Below are positions 43,428 to 53,665 of a DNA stretch of 64,000 nt, in pieces; within the stretch, counting starts at the first letter, position 1, and each line of letters opens with the position of its first letter. The notes under the pieces were generated by a model that saw only the letters and a list, made by a program, of their open reading frames with translations, did not search any database and was not told the DNA's origin. Origin of the DNA: Zea mays (Eukaryota > Streptophyta > Magnoliopsida > Poales > Poaceae); NCBI RefSeq assembly GCF_902167145.1, contig NC_050099.1, positions 16,506,434 to 16,570,433 of the forward strand, given 5' to 3'. A program made the position numbers and the translations under genes.

Positions 43428-43525
43428 AGTGGTGATGAAGAGTATCCCGCTCTGGCTCCCTACAACTTTAGTGATCCGTTGAAGTACATTTTACTCGGGA
43501 TTCTCGAGGAACTCAACTTCATCAT
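43428..43525 (-). pseudogene. RNase H of decayed Tat-type element, proximal part
   Basis: After the CTT duplication the - strand RNase H resumes: MYFNGSLKL is the start motif around the first catalytic Asp (Y/F-F-D-G-S in relatives; here Asn replaces Asp). Then comes a GARAG-like block and, after a frameshift, ILFITT. Upstream of about 43,525 no RT is present, so the element is truncated here. Confidence 0.65.
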
Positions 43526-43548
43526 GTAGAACATTTAATTTCGAGCTC

Positions 43549-43810
43549 ATGAACAAGACGGGAATATTTGAAACTGGATTACATTACTTTAAGACCGGAA
43601 TGTTGGCGGAGATGCCCAAGTGGAGACGCACGCGCATTTAACTACCGATCAAGTTTGACGTTCCAAAATGCGAGATCTTTGATCCAGATCTTACGCACAC
43701 AATAACGATCAAGAAATGGGAACTTGCATTATTGAGTTATTCTGTCACGCAAAGCAATTTAATTAAAGCTGTCCAATTTTTTGTCTATCATTCTGAGGTA
43801 TGCGTGAAGC
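43549..43810 (+). pseudogene. Unidentified coding remnant
   Basis: A + strand frame of about 85 codons with one stop contains NKTGIFETGLHYFKTGMLAE, then PIKFDVPKCEIFDPDLTH and IKKWELALLSYSVTQS. The composition is protein-like, unlike the surrounding AT-rich DNA, but I do not recognise the family. It could be a piece of a transposon-encoded protein or of a host gene. Confidence 0.3.
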
Positions 43811-44189
43811 ACAAACTTGATTTCTAGCCTAGAGAAAGTGATTGCATTCACACAGATGAAAGGCAAAGTTTTGGTCATCAGAGATCTGTTGGATGACCTT
43901 AGAGTTTGTTGTTATCTGTCACGGAATTCATAGTTTTACTAAAAAAGAACCTTTTGTTTAATAATAATAATGTATCTACAAATGGTTGTTTAGAATCCAA
44001 GGGATTGTACGTACATATGTGCGGCTGAGTCCATATTGGATGCTATTACATTTTTAAATATAAACTTCTAAAGATCCTTAATTAAATGTTTACATTGTAC
44101 CTAATGGTTCTCACTAAAAGATTCTTGACTATAAAATTTTAGATGTTGATAAGAGATACGGTACCGGTGATTTCAGACACGAATACAAG
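43811..44189. other. No gene
   Basis: AT-rich DNA with no supported feature. Confidence 0.35.
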
Positions 44190-45210
44190 GTAGCTCTGTA
44201 GAGACAGTTTGTAACCCTTTTATACAGTTGTTTTTAGAACAACCAGTTGTTTCTATAGAAATCGGTCTTTCACATGCGGTTAGTTGAGAATCGCAAGTGA
44301 AAATCAATTTTTATTGGTGGTTGAGCTAATAAAATTGTCAGTGAAAACTAGATTTTCACTGGAGGTTGATGTAACAAACCGCTAGTACAAATCCTTTCCA
44401 GAGAATATAAACAAGGTTTTAAAAATAACAAAAAAATATTTTAATTAGTGAAACATAAACTGAGTTCTAAAAATAGCAAAATTATTATTTTAATTAGGTG
44501 AGGTCTCGTCCATCTGTCTCCATCAAAGTCACAAGATTTTTCATGCGCTGTGGGTGAGAATCGAACCCACGACCTCACCCTCATATGAGGCCTTCTTTAC
44601 TACTCCACCCACGATGTGTCTTGTGCTTAGATTGTGGTTTTGTTGCCCACATATTAGAACAAATCAAATGTAAATTGATTATTTGAGGCGGCAAACGAAT
44701 CAAACAAAAAAATTCAACCACAAAATTGAATAACTTTTTAAGTCTACAACTTTTATTATGGTAATTTTTCCATCCCAAGTCATTTACAAAAAAATTACAT
44801 TTAAAATTTGACTGATGCAAATGCAATATTGAGAGCCTAAATAATTTTAAATAAAAAAGTTGTCAACTACAAAGTTTCATAACTTTTATAGATCTACAAC
44901 TTTAATTTTAATAGTTTTTTCATATGAAGTCGTTTGAAAAACTCAAGAAATTTGATTTTAAATTATTTATACATGTGGTTTCTTAGGATAACCCATTAGA
45001 ACTCTTTTTTCATTAGCGGTTCCTTAAAACCGCCAGTAAAATCATGGATTTGTACTAGTAATTTTCTTAACAAGCCGTCAGCACAAATATGATTTTTACT
45101 ATCGGTTTTCTTAATAAAAAACGTCAATAAAAATGTGTTTTCAATGGTGGTTCTTGATATTGGGCTGGTCATATTATTTTACTGGCGATCAATAACGAAA
45201 ATCGCATCTA
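44190..45210. mobile_element. DNA-transposon remnant, CACTA-like repeats
   Basis: The two ends carry short repeats in both orientations: GTGAAAA(C/T)..TTTTCACTGG, AACCGCTAGTACAAAT and GGTTGA/T at 44,240-44,390, and AAACCGCCAGTAAAAT, AGCCGTCAGCACAAAT, GGTTTTCTTAATAAAAA at 45,010-45,160. The middle shares TTTCATAACTTTT.TAGATCTACAACTTT with the CACTA element at 41,894. Non-coding. Termini and target duplication were not resolved, so limits are approximate. Confidence 0.5.
44548..44614 (-). ncRNA. tRNA-like module in DNA-transposon remnant
   Basis: On - the segment contains GGCCTCATATGAGG, then TGAGGTCGTGGGTTCGATTC and TCACCCAC. GGTTCGATTCT matches the B box GGTTCRANYCC at 10 of 11, a T-stem GTGGG/CTCAC can form, and CTCAT followed by TGAGGTCG resembles elongator tRNA-Met. 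The A-box region (TGGAGTAGTAAAG) is weaker. Probably tRNA-derived, not a working tRNA. Confidence 0.45.
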
Positions 45211-46104
45211 CAAATTAGACCTTACGCCACACATAGAGTTTTATTTGTACCAGTCTGCGTGCATATTTGCTATTTAAGAATGAGACTATTTTAGGTGTAT
45301 CTGCATCCACGATTTGATAGTTAAATAATGGACATACTTGCGATCGCAGATTCCTGTACTTTTCTTTTTCAAGAAAATAAAATAAAACAATGGACATACT
45401 CATTCTCATAATTCTTTGGTTCATCTTTTTGTTCACCCCAATCCAGCTAATGGATTTTAATCGTGCACATGTGTCATATGTAAACTAGACTAGATAGGTT
45501 GCGATAGCACCCAAATTATTTAATAAAATATTAGTGGAGAATGATTACATGAAAACGAATAACACATATATTATCATCAACCTCAATAGCATAGAAAATT
45601 TAAAAAGCTTAAAATTCTAGAGCTGTAGAACAGATAAATCTTTCATTCAGCATATATGTTTTATTATAAGAAACAATACCGATTACTATCTATTTCACCT
45701 GAATGACTTGATTTGCTTAGGTGATCCGGCCTTCACAAGTCATTCTGCATGTTTACTCTACAATATTTTAAGCTTATTTCTAAGTTAAGTGAGACATGTT
45801 TCTTTGCCCTACGAAGGCAATGGTAAGTACCATGTAACACACACATATGCAGATGAAAAAGATACTGAATATGCTACCATGCATATTCTAGAAAAAATAT
45901 TATCCATTGAAATTCACCATAACATTGTAATAGCTGAACATGCTCATAAAAAAGGAAAATTAAAGTAAGGAAACTATTAAGAACATGAATATAATGAATC
46001 ATGACATTTCGTTTTGCTAAATGTAGTTGCTATGTGTTGCTCAACCGTATCCAACATTCCACAAAAACATAGCATTGCCTCTGCTCCTCTTGCTTCCCCA
46101 TTAA
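45211..46104. other. No gene
   Basis: AT-rich intergenic DNA. Frames of about 70 codons at 45,215-45,436 and 45,977-46,198 on - show no domain; the second overlaps the MITE that follows. Confidence 0.4.
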
Positions 46105-46241
46105 GGGCTTGTTCGGTTATTTTCAATCCGTATGGATTGGAGGGGATTAATACGGATTGAGAGGGATTTTGACTTGCTAGGGATTGAAACCCCCTCAATC
46201 CCCCTCAATCCATATGGATTGGGGTAGAACCGAACAAGCCA
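46105..46241. mobile_element. Tourist-type MITE, copy 1
   Basis: 137 bp with terminal inverted repeats GGGCTTGTTCGGTT / AACCGAACAAGCC, flanked by TAA at 46,102-46,104 and 46,242-46,244. The inner CAATCCATATGGATTG palindromes allow a long hairpin. TIR and TAA duplication fit PIF/Harbinger (Tourist) MITEs. Confidence 0.9.
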
Positions 46242-46244
46242 TAA

Positions 46245-46383
46245 GGGCTTGTTTGGGTAATCTCAGATTGGACTGGATTGAGGTGGTCTGTGGTGTATTG
46301 AAGTGTAATATGAACTAATTTTTCTTTCAATCCCCTTCAATACACCTTAATCCACTTCAATCCCTCTATACCCAAACAAAGCC
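46245..46383. mobile_element. Tourist-type MITE, copy 2
   Basis: 139 bp, GGGCTTGTTTGGGTA at the left and CCCAAACAAAGCC at the right, with TAA at 46,242-46,244 and 46,384-46,386. It abuts copy 1 and shares its right TAA. The interior is clearly diverged from copy 1 (GATTGGACTGGATTGAGG), so this is not a simple tandem duplication. Confidence 0.9.
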
Positions 46384-46616
46384 TAAAAAATCAACATCCC
46401 TCCCTGTACTGTTGTAGTGAAGCTGTCGCATTGAATCGCTAGCAGTTTTCAAACTCAATGAGGGGATAGCTACAGTGAGCTGATTCCGTCTCTAACATCA
46501 CGACCATGTCCACAAAGCATATGTACTTTATATTTCTCAAAAGAAAGGGTTGTAACATAAAAACCTTACTCTATACTCCCTCCCTCTCCCCCCTTGCCAG
46601 TGCTCTTGGTAGCGTG

Positions 46617-47233
46617 TCACACCCACATTTAAGGACAATTCCAAATGCATCTCAAATGTGTACTAGGATCAAGTCTCACATATATGATATGATGACTCAT
46701 GGTACATAAATCAATATCACATCTTTATTACATATAGGAGTTATGTACAAAATAACTATATAAATTACACCATATGTCGATAACGATTCTCTGCAACCAT
46801 AGTTAGCTAGGAGACGATGGCCTAGACCTCTCCGAACTCATCGTAGCATCCTTCATGCTCCTCAGGCGGTACTTGTTCTTGACCTAGTGTGATTATAGCA
46901 AGGGTGAGCTCCCATACGATCATCGCTAAGCAAATGTGGGAAAAATGTTATGAGTTCACTTATGGTTAGGGCTCATGTGTACTGTAAGGCTTACCAAGGA
47001 AAATGGTTAAGGATGAGCTTTGCTTTTAACTTTGTTGGTAAAAAATTTATTAGCAATTACTAAGTATAAGTAAATACAATCCCAATTAAATAATAGATCA
47101 TAATGAAAAAATCCCACAATGTAATGCAATGCATGTCAAGTTTAAGTTTAGTTCCATCATTTAATCATGCGAGAGTCCTGAACCACTCTTGAGCCTTGAC
47201 CGTGAGCACAGCTAATATACCAAATTTTAAAAG
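46617..47233 (+). repeat. Gypsy LTR fragment
   Basis: Starts TGTCACACCCACATTTAAGG and continues with GCATCTCAAATGTGT, AGGATCAAGTCTCACA and, near the end, CCGTGAGCACAGCTAATATACC. This series is familiar from chromovirus LTRs of grasses. The right part is missing: at 47,233 it runs into copia LTR sequence. No internal region is attached. Confidence 0.5.
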
Positions 47234-48721
47234 AGAAATGTGCCATTGAGCCATTTCTAAATGTTTTATGACTAACTGCTCAACACACCACTATGAACTA
47301 ACACTCTTCATATGAGTATGAGCGCAGCTGCTTAGAAATAAAATTGAAGCAATCAAGTCCAAAAGTTTGTGCAAAATAATAAAAGCACTTTTGGCGCTTG
47401 AGTCTGGGCATATTGCAAACTATTATGAATCAAAGTGATAAATGTATGTTTCTAGCACTTAGTTAATTGATTTAGTTGCTAACAATATGTATCTAAGTGC
47501 CAGAGAACTCTTTAGGTCAAGCTAAAGAGAAGCAAAGAAGTTGGGCACAAAACAGAAGAAGTTTGGCCAGACTGGGCACCACCGGACAGTCTGGTGTACA
47601 CCGAACATGTCTGATGCTGGCCTGGTCGGCTGGCCCAAACTAGCCGCTCTCGGAAAATTGCCAAGGCTCGATGGCTAAAAATCACCAGACAGTCTGGTGT
47701 GCACCAGACATGTCCGGTGCGCTAGGCAGCCAACGACTATACCCAGCACCAACGGTGGACCGCGCGATCAGCGTAGGCCACGTCAGCACAGCAACGATCG
47801 AGAGCATCACCAGACATATCCGGTTCAAGTGTGTCATTGCCTCTGAGGCGAAACTTGGGCACTTAAGCTTGAATATTCTTGGAGGTTCCACCACAGTGTC
47901 TTTTGAGTTACTTTTGGTGTGTTGGCATAAATCACCAAAAAGAGAGATGTGCCCTTAGGCCATTTCTAGTTGTTTTGGTGATTAAATGTTCAACACATCA
48001 CTTTGAGCTAACATCTATCTTATGAGTTTGAGCATAGGTGTATACAAGGAAAATTGAAGTGACCAAGTCCAAAAGAGTACAAACATGGACCTAACTGAGC
48101 AAATTTGTGGAAAATGAGAAAAACACTCTTGGACTTGAGAATGCTTATATTGGAATTACTTTTGAGTAATGAGACAAGGTATGATTCTAGCACTTAGTGA
48201 ATTGTTTTAGTGGCTAACAATTTCATCTATGTGCTAGGAAACTCTTCAAGTCGAGAGAAATTGGAGAAAAGCAGTTTGGCTAAGTCTGGCCAAACATGGG
48301 CCTCACTGGACTGTCCAGTGTGCACCGGAAGTGTCTGATGACCAGGCTGGATAGCGGCTGAAAAGGCTGCTCTCAGGAAATTGTTGTGGCGCCCTGGCTA
48401 AAACACTGGACTGTCTGGTGTGCCAGGCCACCAAAGCAACTCACCGTGCAACGGTCGGCTGCATGATCAACGTCGGCCACATCAGCTCGGCAACAGTTGC
48501 GAGGCTGCACCAGATTGTCTGGTGCGCCACTGGACTGGCTGGTGTGCCAAGCAACCATACGTACGCAACGGTCGGCACGACTGTAGAAGGAAACAAATTG
48601 CTGATTGTTTAGTGTCTGGTGTGCACCGGCAATCCGATGCACCCGCAGACAGAAGGCAATCCAGAGTTGCCAAATTAGGAACCAATGGCTCCTAGGCTCC
48701 TTGGGGCTATAAAAGGGACCA
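47234..48721 (+). repeat. Two direct copies of copia 3'-end/LTR sequence
   Basis: A 700-790 bp unit occurs at 47,234-47,935 and 47,936-48,721. Each starts with a GAGA(A)ATGTGCC / CATTTCTA block, contains TTAGTTAATTG-type and CAAGTCGAGA-type strings, and then several CACCGGACAGTCTGGTG-like palindromes. Before copy 2 stands TGTTGGCATAAATCACCAAA, the end of a copia interior (polypurine region), so copy 2 is an LTR start. Its TATA box GGCTATAAAAGGG lies at 48,704. Both copies are diverged. Confidence 0.6.
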
Positions 48722-49194
48722 TAGTAATAGTCTCTATCTTCGAAGTCAGCATGTCGGTGATGTTGACGTCGACCAAACATTCCCTCATTTGCAAAGGGAT
48801 TCTCATCAGATCCTTCCTCAAGATCATGGTCTTCAAACTCCTCATCTTCAAATCTTACTCAGTGTCCGTATGCAGGACGCCTTCCACGCGGATTATCGAA
48901 ATCACCGTGGCGACCACCACCATAACCTCTACGACCATCGCCAAAGAGATAAAATTCATGGCCGAAACCAGAATTCTCATCTCCGAATTCTTCTCGGTAA
49001 AATTCTTTTGGATCACGATGATGTAGCATTCGACCTCCTGTCTCGGACAGACATTCATTAAACATCCTTTCCATGGCCTCCACGAGTGAGTCGGCCATGT
49101 GATGCAATTCAGCCCGGGTGACAGAGGGCTCTCCATCTCCATGGTTTCCACCATGAACACTCAAATTGGATCCTATCATGTTAGAGGGCAGCAA
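48722..49194 (-). pseudogene. gag: Gypsy gag, N-terminal part
   Basis: On -, downstream of a primer site and leader. ATG at 49,194 opens a frame with HHMADSLVEAMERMFNECL (helical), then a Gly/Arg/Tyr/Asp-rich part (GRRGYGGGRHGDFD). After a stop at 48,859 the same frame goes on through FEDEEFEDHDLEEG and RRQHHRHADFEDRDYYY to about 48,721, where copia LTR sequence cuts it. Acidic and Gly/Arg-rich N-terminal gag parts of this kind precede the capsid domain in some grass gypsy elements. The capsid and zinc knuckle are missing. Confidence 0.55.
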
Positions 49195-49694
49195 GAGAAA
49201 GTAGAATATGAAAGTATTTGTGGAACACTCGATCTCACCTCTTACTTACCCAATCTCTTTCCTGATCTCTAGGACCATGATGGTGCTGGTGTCACAGCTT
49301 CGACAGAGGTGGTAGAGCGGTCGACCAAGTGTGTTGATGTGCTAAAAGGATATGGGATTGTTGCTAGAAAGATTATCACTGAATCAATGTATACTAAGAT
49401 TTTTCAACAACACAATCCCTTTCAATTTTTCCACTTCTTTTTTTTGACTTCTTTCTCTTTTTTCTCTCTCTTTTTTATAACACTAATGGGGTGTAGAGAT
49501 CAAATAGAATGACACAATATGAATACGATGGTGGTAACTAGCAACTTAAGGAACACATACGACACAAGGTAACATCACCGCCAAAGGGCTATAGGTTTCT
49601 TGTGGCTTTGGACTATATGACAAAACAAAATATAAGACAAATGAACACTAGGATAAATATGTGGATGATTGTAAGACCTACCATGATAATGAAA
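49195..49694 (-). other. Gag leader, no gene
   Basis: 500 bp between the primer site and the gag start on -. It has a long T-rich run near 49,437-49,475 (A-rich on -) and no coding frames. Confidence 0.4.
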
Positions 49695-49706
49695 GCTTTG
49701 ATACCA
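49695..49706 (-). other. Primer-binding site, initiator tRNA-Met
   Basis: TGGTATCAAAGC on -, two bases from the LTR that begins at 49,709 on +. One mismatch to the perfect complement of initiator tRNA-Met. Confidence 0.75.
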
Positions 49707-49708
49707 GA

Positions 49709-50560
49709 TGATAGGTACCGAGTTATATTCGGTACTAGGGTGGTCCGATCTTCATGACAAACGGTCGACCCTAGGGTGGTTGGATATAAAAATAATGGAA
49801 TAATAAGGTAAATTTGCTGAAGAACAACAGGTGACAGACTTTATACCAGATCAAGGTCGGAGGTGACCAAGCGACGGGGAGAGAGACACCGAAACCATGT
49901 AGACTTTGACTCGATCTTTGAACGACCACAGAACCACAACCGAAGCTAATCCACACAATGCGGGGCAGCCGTACTGGAACCCACAAGGCATGAATTAGTG
50001 GATCATAGAGGAATCTCTTCACAAGTCTAGGACAATAAGGAAGAACAGAGGTAGAGTCAGCACTCAGCAGCTCGGCTGCGCAAATCACTGGGATTATCAA
50101 ATCATCAAAGGTTTATCAATCCTACTTACATCATAGACAAATAGGGGTATTTATACTACCAACAACGAGTCTTATATAGGTATGAACACAAAATGGAAGT
50201 ATTTTAACGTGCTAATGTGAAGGAGCCTCTTCGGGAGATCTCCAGAGCTGTTTCCGTGTGGTTGTTTGACTTCTGCGTAGCTTTCCGTATTTTGATAATA
50301 ACTATTGGAAAGCTGACTTGATAAGCTTTCTCACCATGTATAGCATGCCTAATGAAACTTTGTAGAATGATGCGGTTTAATACGGAAACTTGGTCATCAA
50401 GCAAACTATAGACGTTCTGACCAGTAAGCAGTAAAGTAGGTCGACCGCCTTGCTGGGAGATCCAATTAAGTCGGCTTTAGAATCATTAGAAACTAGACTT
50501 CAAGATATTTCCAAAAAGTACTTATGGATCTTCGTGGCGTTTGAGAATCAAAAGATATGA
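49709..50560 (-). repeat. Gypsy LTR between pol end and primer site
   Basis: On - the LTR ends ...GGTACCTATCA at 49,709. It contains TATATAAG (50,171-50,178) and TATAAATA (50,149-50,156) on -, followed by a leader-like U5. The start of the LTR was not resolved and lies between about 50,400 and 50,560, just after the stop of the pol frame. The order on - is integrase end, LTR, primer site, gag: the LTR is shared by two element bodies. Confidence 0.6.
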
Positions 50561-50569
50561 CTGTTTCTT

Positions 50570-51840
50570 CTAGACTGTTCTATCGCGTTGTACTGCTCGA
50601 ACATATAGCTCTTCTCTCTTATTCACCCTTGATATGTTATGTCCTTCCTCTTTGGTGAACCTAAGCAATATCAACATGCATGATTTAGGTAGCATAAAGT
50701 TCACATTAGTGTTTAATTGAAATTCATAAAGTAGCGCATGCACTTCTTGTTGTATCTTTTTCGCTTGACTCCGAGTGATAGGTCCAGTAGGAATGGTCGG
50801 CAAGGTTGACGATGCTAGTATGGTCACATCATCCTCCCCCATTGAAAAAGAGTCATCCTCGACTCTTCCAGTCCAAAGAACGGAGAGTGGTTGGCCACAT
50901 TAAAACTAGAACTCATACCACAAGTACCTGGAAGATCAATTTCATAAGCATTGTTGTTGATCTTGCAAAGCACTTTGAATGGATCATCAGCTCGTGGTTG
51001 TAATTTGCTTTTGCGTTATTTAGGAAATCTTTCTTTGCATAGATGTACCTAAACCATGTCTCCTGGTTCGAACAACATCTTTCTTCGATCCTTGTTGGCA
51101 CACTTTTCATATTTCTTGGTCATCTTCTCAATGTTTGCTCGAGATTTTTCATGAAGGTTTTTGATTAACTTGGCTCACTTGCTAACGTCAAAGTTTACCC
51201 GTTCCTGCACAGGCCATGACAAAAGAACTATGGGAGCATTGGGTTTGAAGCCATATACAATTTCAAATGGACAAAATTTAGTAGTCGAGTGTACGGCTCT
51301 GTTGTATGCAAACTCAACGTGTGGTAGATTTTCTTCCCAAAGTTTTAAATTTTTCTTGAGGATAGCTCATAGCAGCATTGATAATGCTCGGTTTACAACT
51401 TCAGTCTATCCATCTGTTTGTGGAAGACACATTGTAGAGAACAGTAGTTGTGTCCCAAGTTTTTTTCCATAAAGTTTTCCAAAAGTAACTCAAAAATTTA
51501 GTGTCTCGATCAGAAACAATGGTTCATGGAATCCCATATAAACGAACAACTTCTTTGAAAAATAATTCAGCAATATGTGAAGCATCATCACTTTTGTGCC
51601 TGGAATAAAATGTGCCATTTTGCTAAGTCGATAAACCACAACAAAATTGAATTCCTTCCCTACTTGGTTTGTGGTAAACCAAGAACAAAATCCATGGATA
51701 TGTCTTCCCAAGGCACAATAGGAATAGGTAACATCTCTAGTGATCCCCTTCCTAGAGGAAGACAACCATCCAAAAGTAAACCATACAGACAAGAGAACAC
51801 CACCTAGGAGAGAGGTGAGGTATCCCTATGAATATTAACA
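50570..51840 (-). pseudogene. Gypsy integrase and pol C-terminus
   Basis: On -. Near 51,490-51,800 an integrase core remnant has [20 protein letters not shown] (core start, D/V-V-D-R-F-S-K-M-A-H-F in relatives). Near 51,010-51,110 the linker follows, then at 50,810-51,000 the C-terminal domain with DPFKVL, INNNAYEIDLPGT and FNVANHSPFFGLEES. The polyprotein tail at 50,570-50,842 has GPITRSQAKKIQQEV, the typical end of chromovirus-like polyproteins. Several frameshifts and stops. No chromodomain was recognised. RT is absent. Confidence 0.75.
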
Positions 51841-52945
51841 TATGGATGGTCACTTGGTTGAGTTTTGCTTCATGAGTAAGAGAGATTATCGGTGGGAGTT
51901 TAAGGTGAACAATAATAACATCTATCGCCCTCCTCATTATGTATATGATCCTACTATTTAGAGGCATGCTGTTAGGCCTAGATGTACTTTGTCTCAGGGT
52001 GCTCGGTCTCATGACACAAGACCACATGGTGGTTGAGCCTGGTGGGGCACTAGAACTGGGTAATATGGCCAAGGACTCAATGGCAGTGGCTTTGTGTGAT
52101 TGTGTCCCATAGTTCTAGCAGACCATGGTTTCCTTCTTGCGGAGCTCGCTACCAACTATGGGACTAGTGATGTTTGGCATATTTTCTAACGCTATTCAAG
52201 GAAAAATGTCACACGCTAGTATCCTTATCGTAGTATTGTGCCATTTGCTTATCCCATGTCCTTCTCCTGAAACGGGATAGAGGCCTCGAGAACAAATAAC
52301 TCATGGATTCTAGTTGTTCGTGCCACATGACAAGAAAAACTACATGGTTCTTTAGCCTAATCTTTGTGATTGGAAATGACTACACCACTTTTGAAGATTA
52401 TACTAGAGGTAAGGGTATTTCTCGGGGCACCATTTGGGTGAATGAGATCTTTGTTCTCAAGGATGTTGCGTTGTTTTTAAACTTGCATTTTAATTTTCTT
52501 TCTATTTCACAACTCCTTGAGGGTGGATTTGATGTGCACTTTAAGAAGTGCTAATCTTATGTTTTGGACTCTTAAGGAGATTTTGTTTGCTAGATTTCTC
52601 TGCTTGGGCAAGTTTTTCATGCTGATTTCTCCAAGTCTTTTAGCCATTCTTGATGTCTTGTGGTAGGAACTTTCTCTAAAATCTAAATGTGGCATAGAAG
52701 GTGGGCCACAAGCTTTTGTCTTTTGGGTAGATTAAGCTCACTTGGTCTCATTCAATGATTTCCCAAGTTAAAATATGAGGAAGAATTTGTATGTCACCCT
52801 TATCATCATTGAAATATGGTTGTTGCTTCACATCCCCCGGTCACTAAGGCGATGATCAAGCAACCTGATGAGTTATTACACATGAACACATTTGGTTTAG
52901 ATTAGGTTCACTCTCTTGGGGAATATGGTATGTTTTAGTGTGTGT
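51841..52945 (+). pseudogene. Copia protease and pre-integrase fragment
   Basis: On +. At 52,303-52,554 the protease region DSSCSCHMTRKTTWF matches the copia signature D-S-G-C-S-x-H-M-T, with the active-site Gly changed to Ser, followed by LNLHFNFLSISQLLEGGFDV. After a stop comes the GAG-pre-integrase domain (WHRRW...SLGLIQ.FPKLKYEEEFVCHPYHH, with the H-x-C-x-C zinc pattern damaged) and ASHPPVTKAMIKQP, which leads to the integrase start near 52,945. Upstream part 51,841-52,300 is decayed gag C-terminus. Several stops. Confidence 0.7.
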
Positions 52946-52975
52946 AGATACTCAACATAGATAGACTATAAAGAT

Positions 52976-53348
52976 AACATAGCAACAAGAAGAAGCGAAA
53001 CCCTAGCTCTATTTAATCTGATTTGGTGTGGCCGATAGATTGCTTATATAGGTATTTCTAATTCAACCTCATATCACGCTCATGATCTAAACCATTTAGG
53101 GCTCCTATCTGCAAACTGGAAGACCAAGAAACCAAAATTAAAAATTACATGCCAGTGTTTGCAGGCACTTGGGATGGGGAGATTATGTAGGAAACACAGC
53201 AACAAGAAGAGGGGGAAAATCTAGCTTGATTCCATACACTTTGGGGTGTCCAAAATGTTGCTTATATATGCATGTCTAAGTCAATTTAGTGTCATGATCG
53301 CAATCTAAACTGTTTAGGGCTCCTATGTGCCAAAACTAAAAATTACAA
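52976..53348 (-). repeat. Two copies of a 160-bp LTR-like unit
   Basis: AACATAGCAACAAGAAGAAG at 52,976 and AACACAGCAACAAGAAGAGG at 53,193 begin two diverged direct copies that go on through TTGCTTATATA, TCATGATC, AAC(C/T)(A/G)TTTAGGGCTCCTAT and end AAAATTAAAAATTAC or AAAACTAAAAATTAC. On - each has TATATAAGCAA and GCTTCTTCTTGTTGCTATG, typical of a copia LTR promoter and 5' leader. Confidence 0.7.
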
Positions 53349-53525
53349 AAAGAGACCATGCTCCCGCAAGGTGTGGAGCCAAATTTTAGTGGAACAATGA
53401 CACATTCATCATGTGCCTTTGCCCTGTAAGGTAAGCAAGCGACCACGTGCTCTCCTCACACTGAACTTGACAAAGTGGAGAAAACTTATATATTTAATCA
53501 TGTCTACCTCTATTTTTCCATGTAA

Positions 53526-53662
53526 GGCCTTGTTCGGTTATTTCAATTCCATGTGGATTGGTGTGCATTGGAATGGATTGAGTTGGATTTTGACTTTCTA
53601 TGGATTTAAACCGACTCAATACCATACAATCCACATGGATTAATGTTGAAACGAACAAACTC
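53526..53662. mobile_element. Tourist-type MITE, copy 3
   Basis: 137 bp, GGCCTTGTTCGGTT at the left and AACGAACAAACTC at the right, flanked by TAA at 53,523-53,525 and 53,663-53,665. It has the same length as copy 1 at 46,105 and the same CCATGTGGATTG palindrome type, so it is the same subfamily. Confidence 0.88.
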
Positions 53663-53665
53663 TAA

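Noticed and set aside
43106..43529. Overlapping frames rich in LPSV/TRQR repeats
   Set aside because: They translate the CACTA subterminal repeats; each strand and frame gives repetitive text.
44548..44614. Functional tRNA gene
   Set aside because: The B box is good but the A box is poor and a full cloverleaf with a matched acceptor stem could not be drawn by eye.
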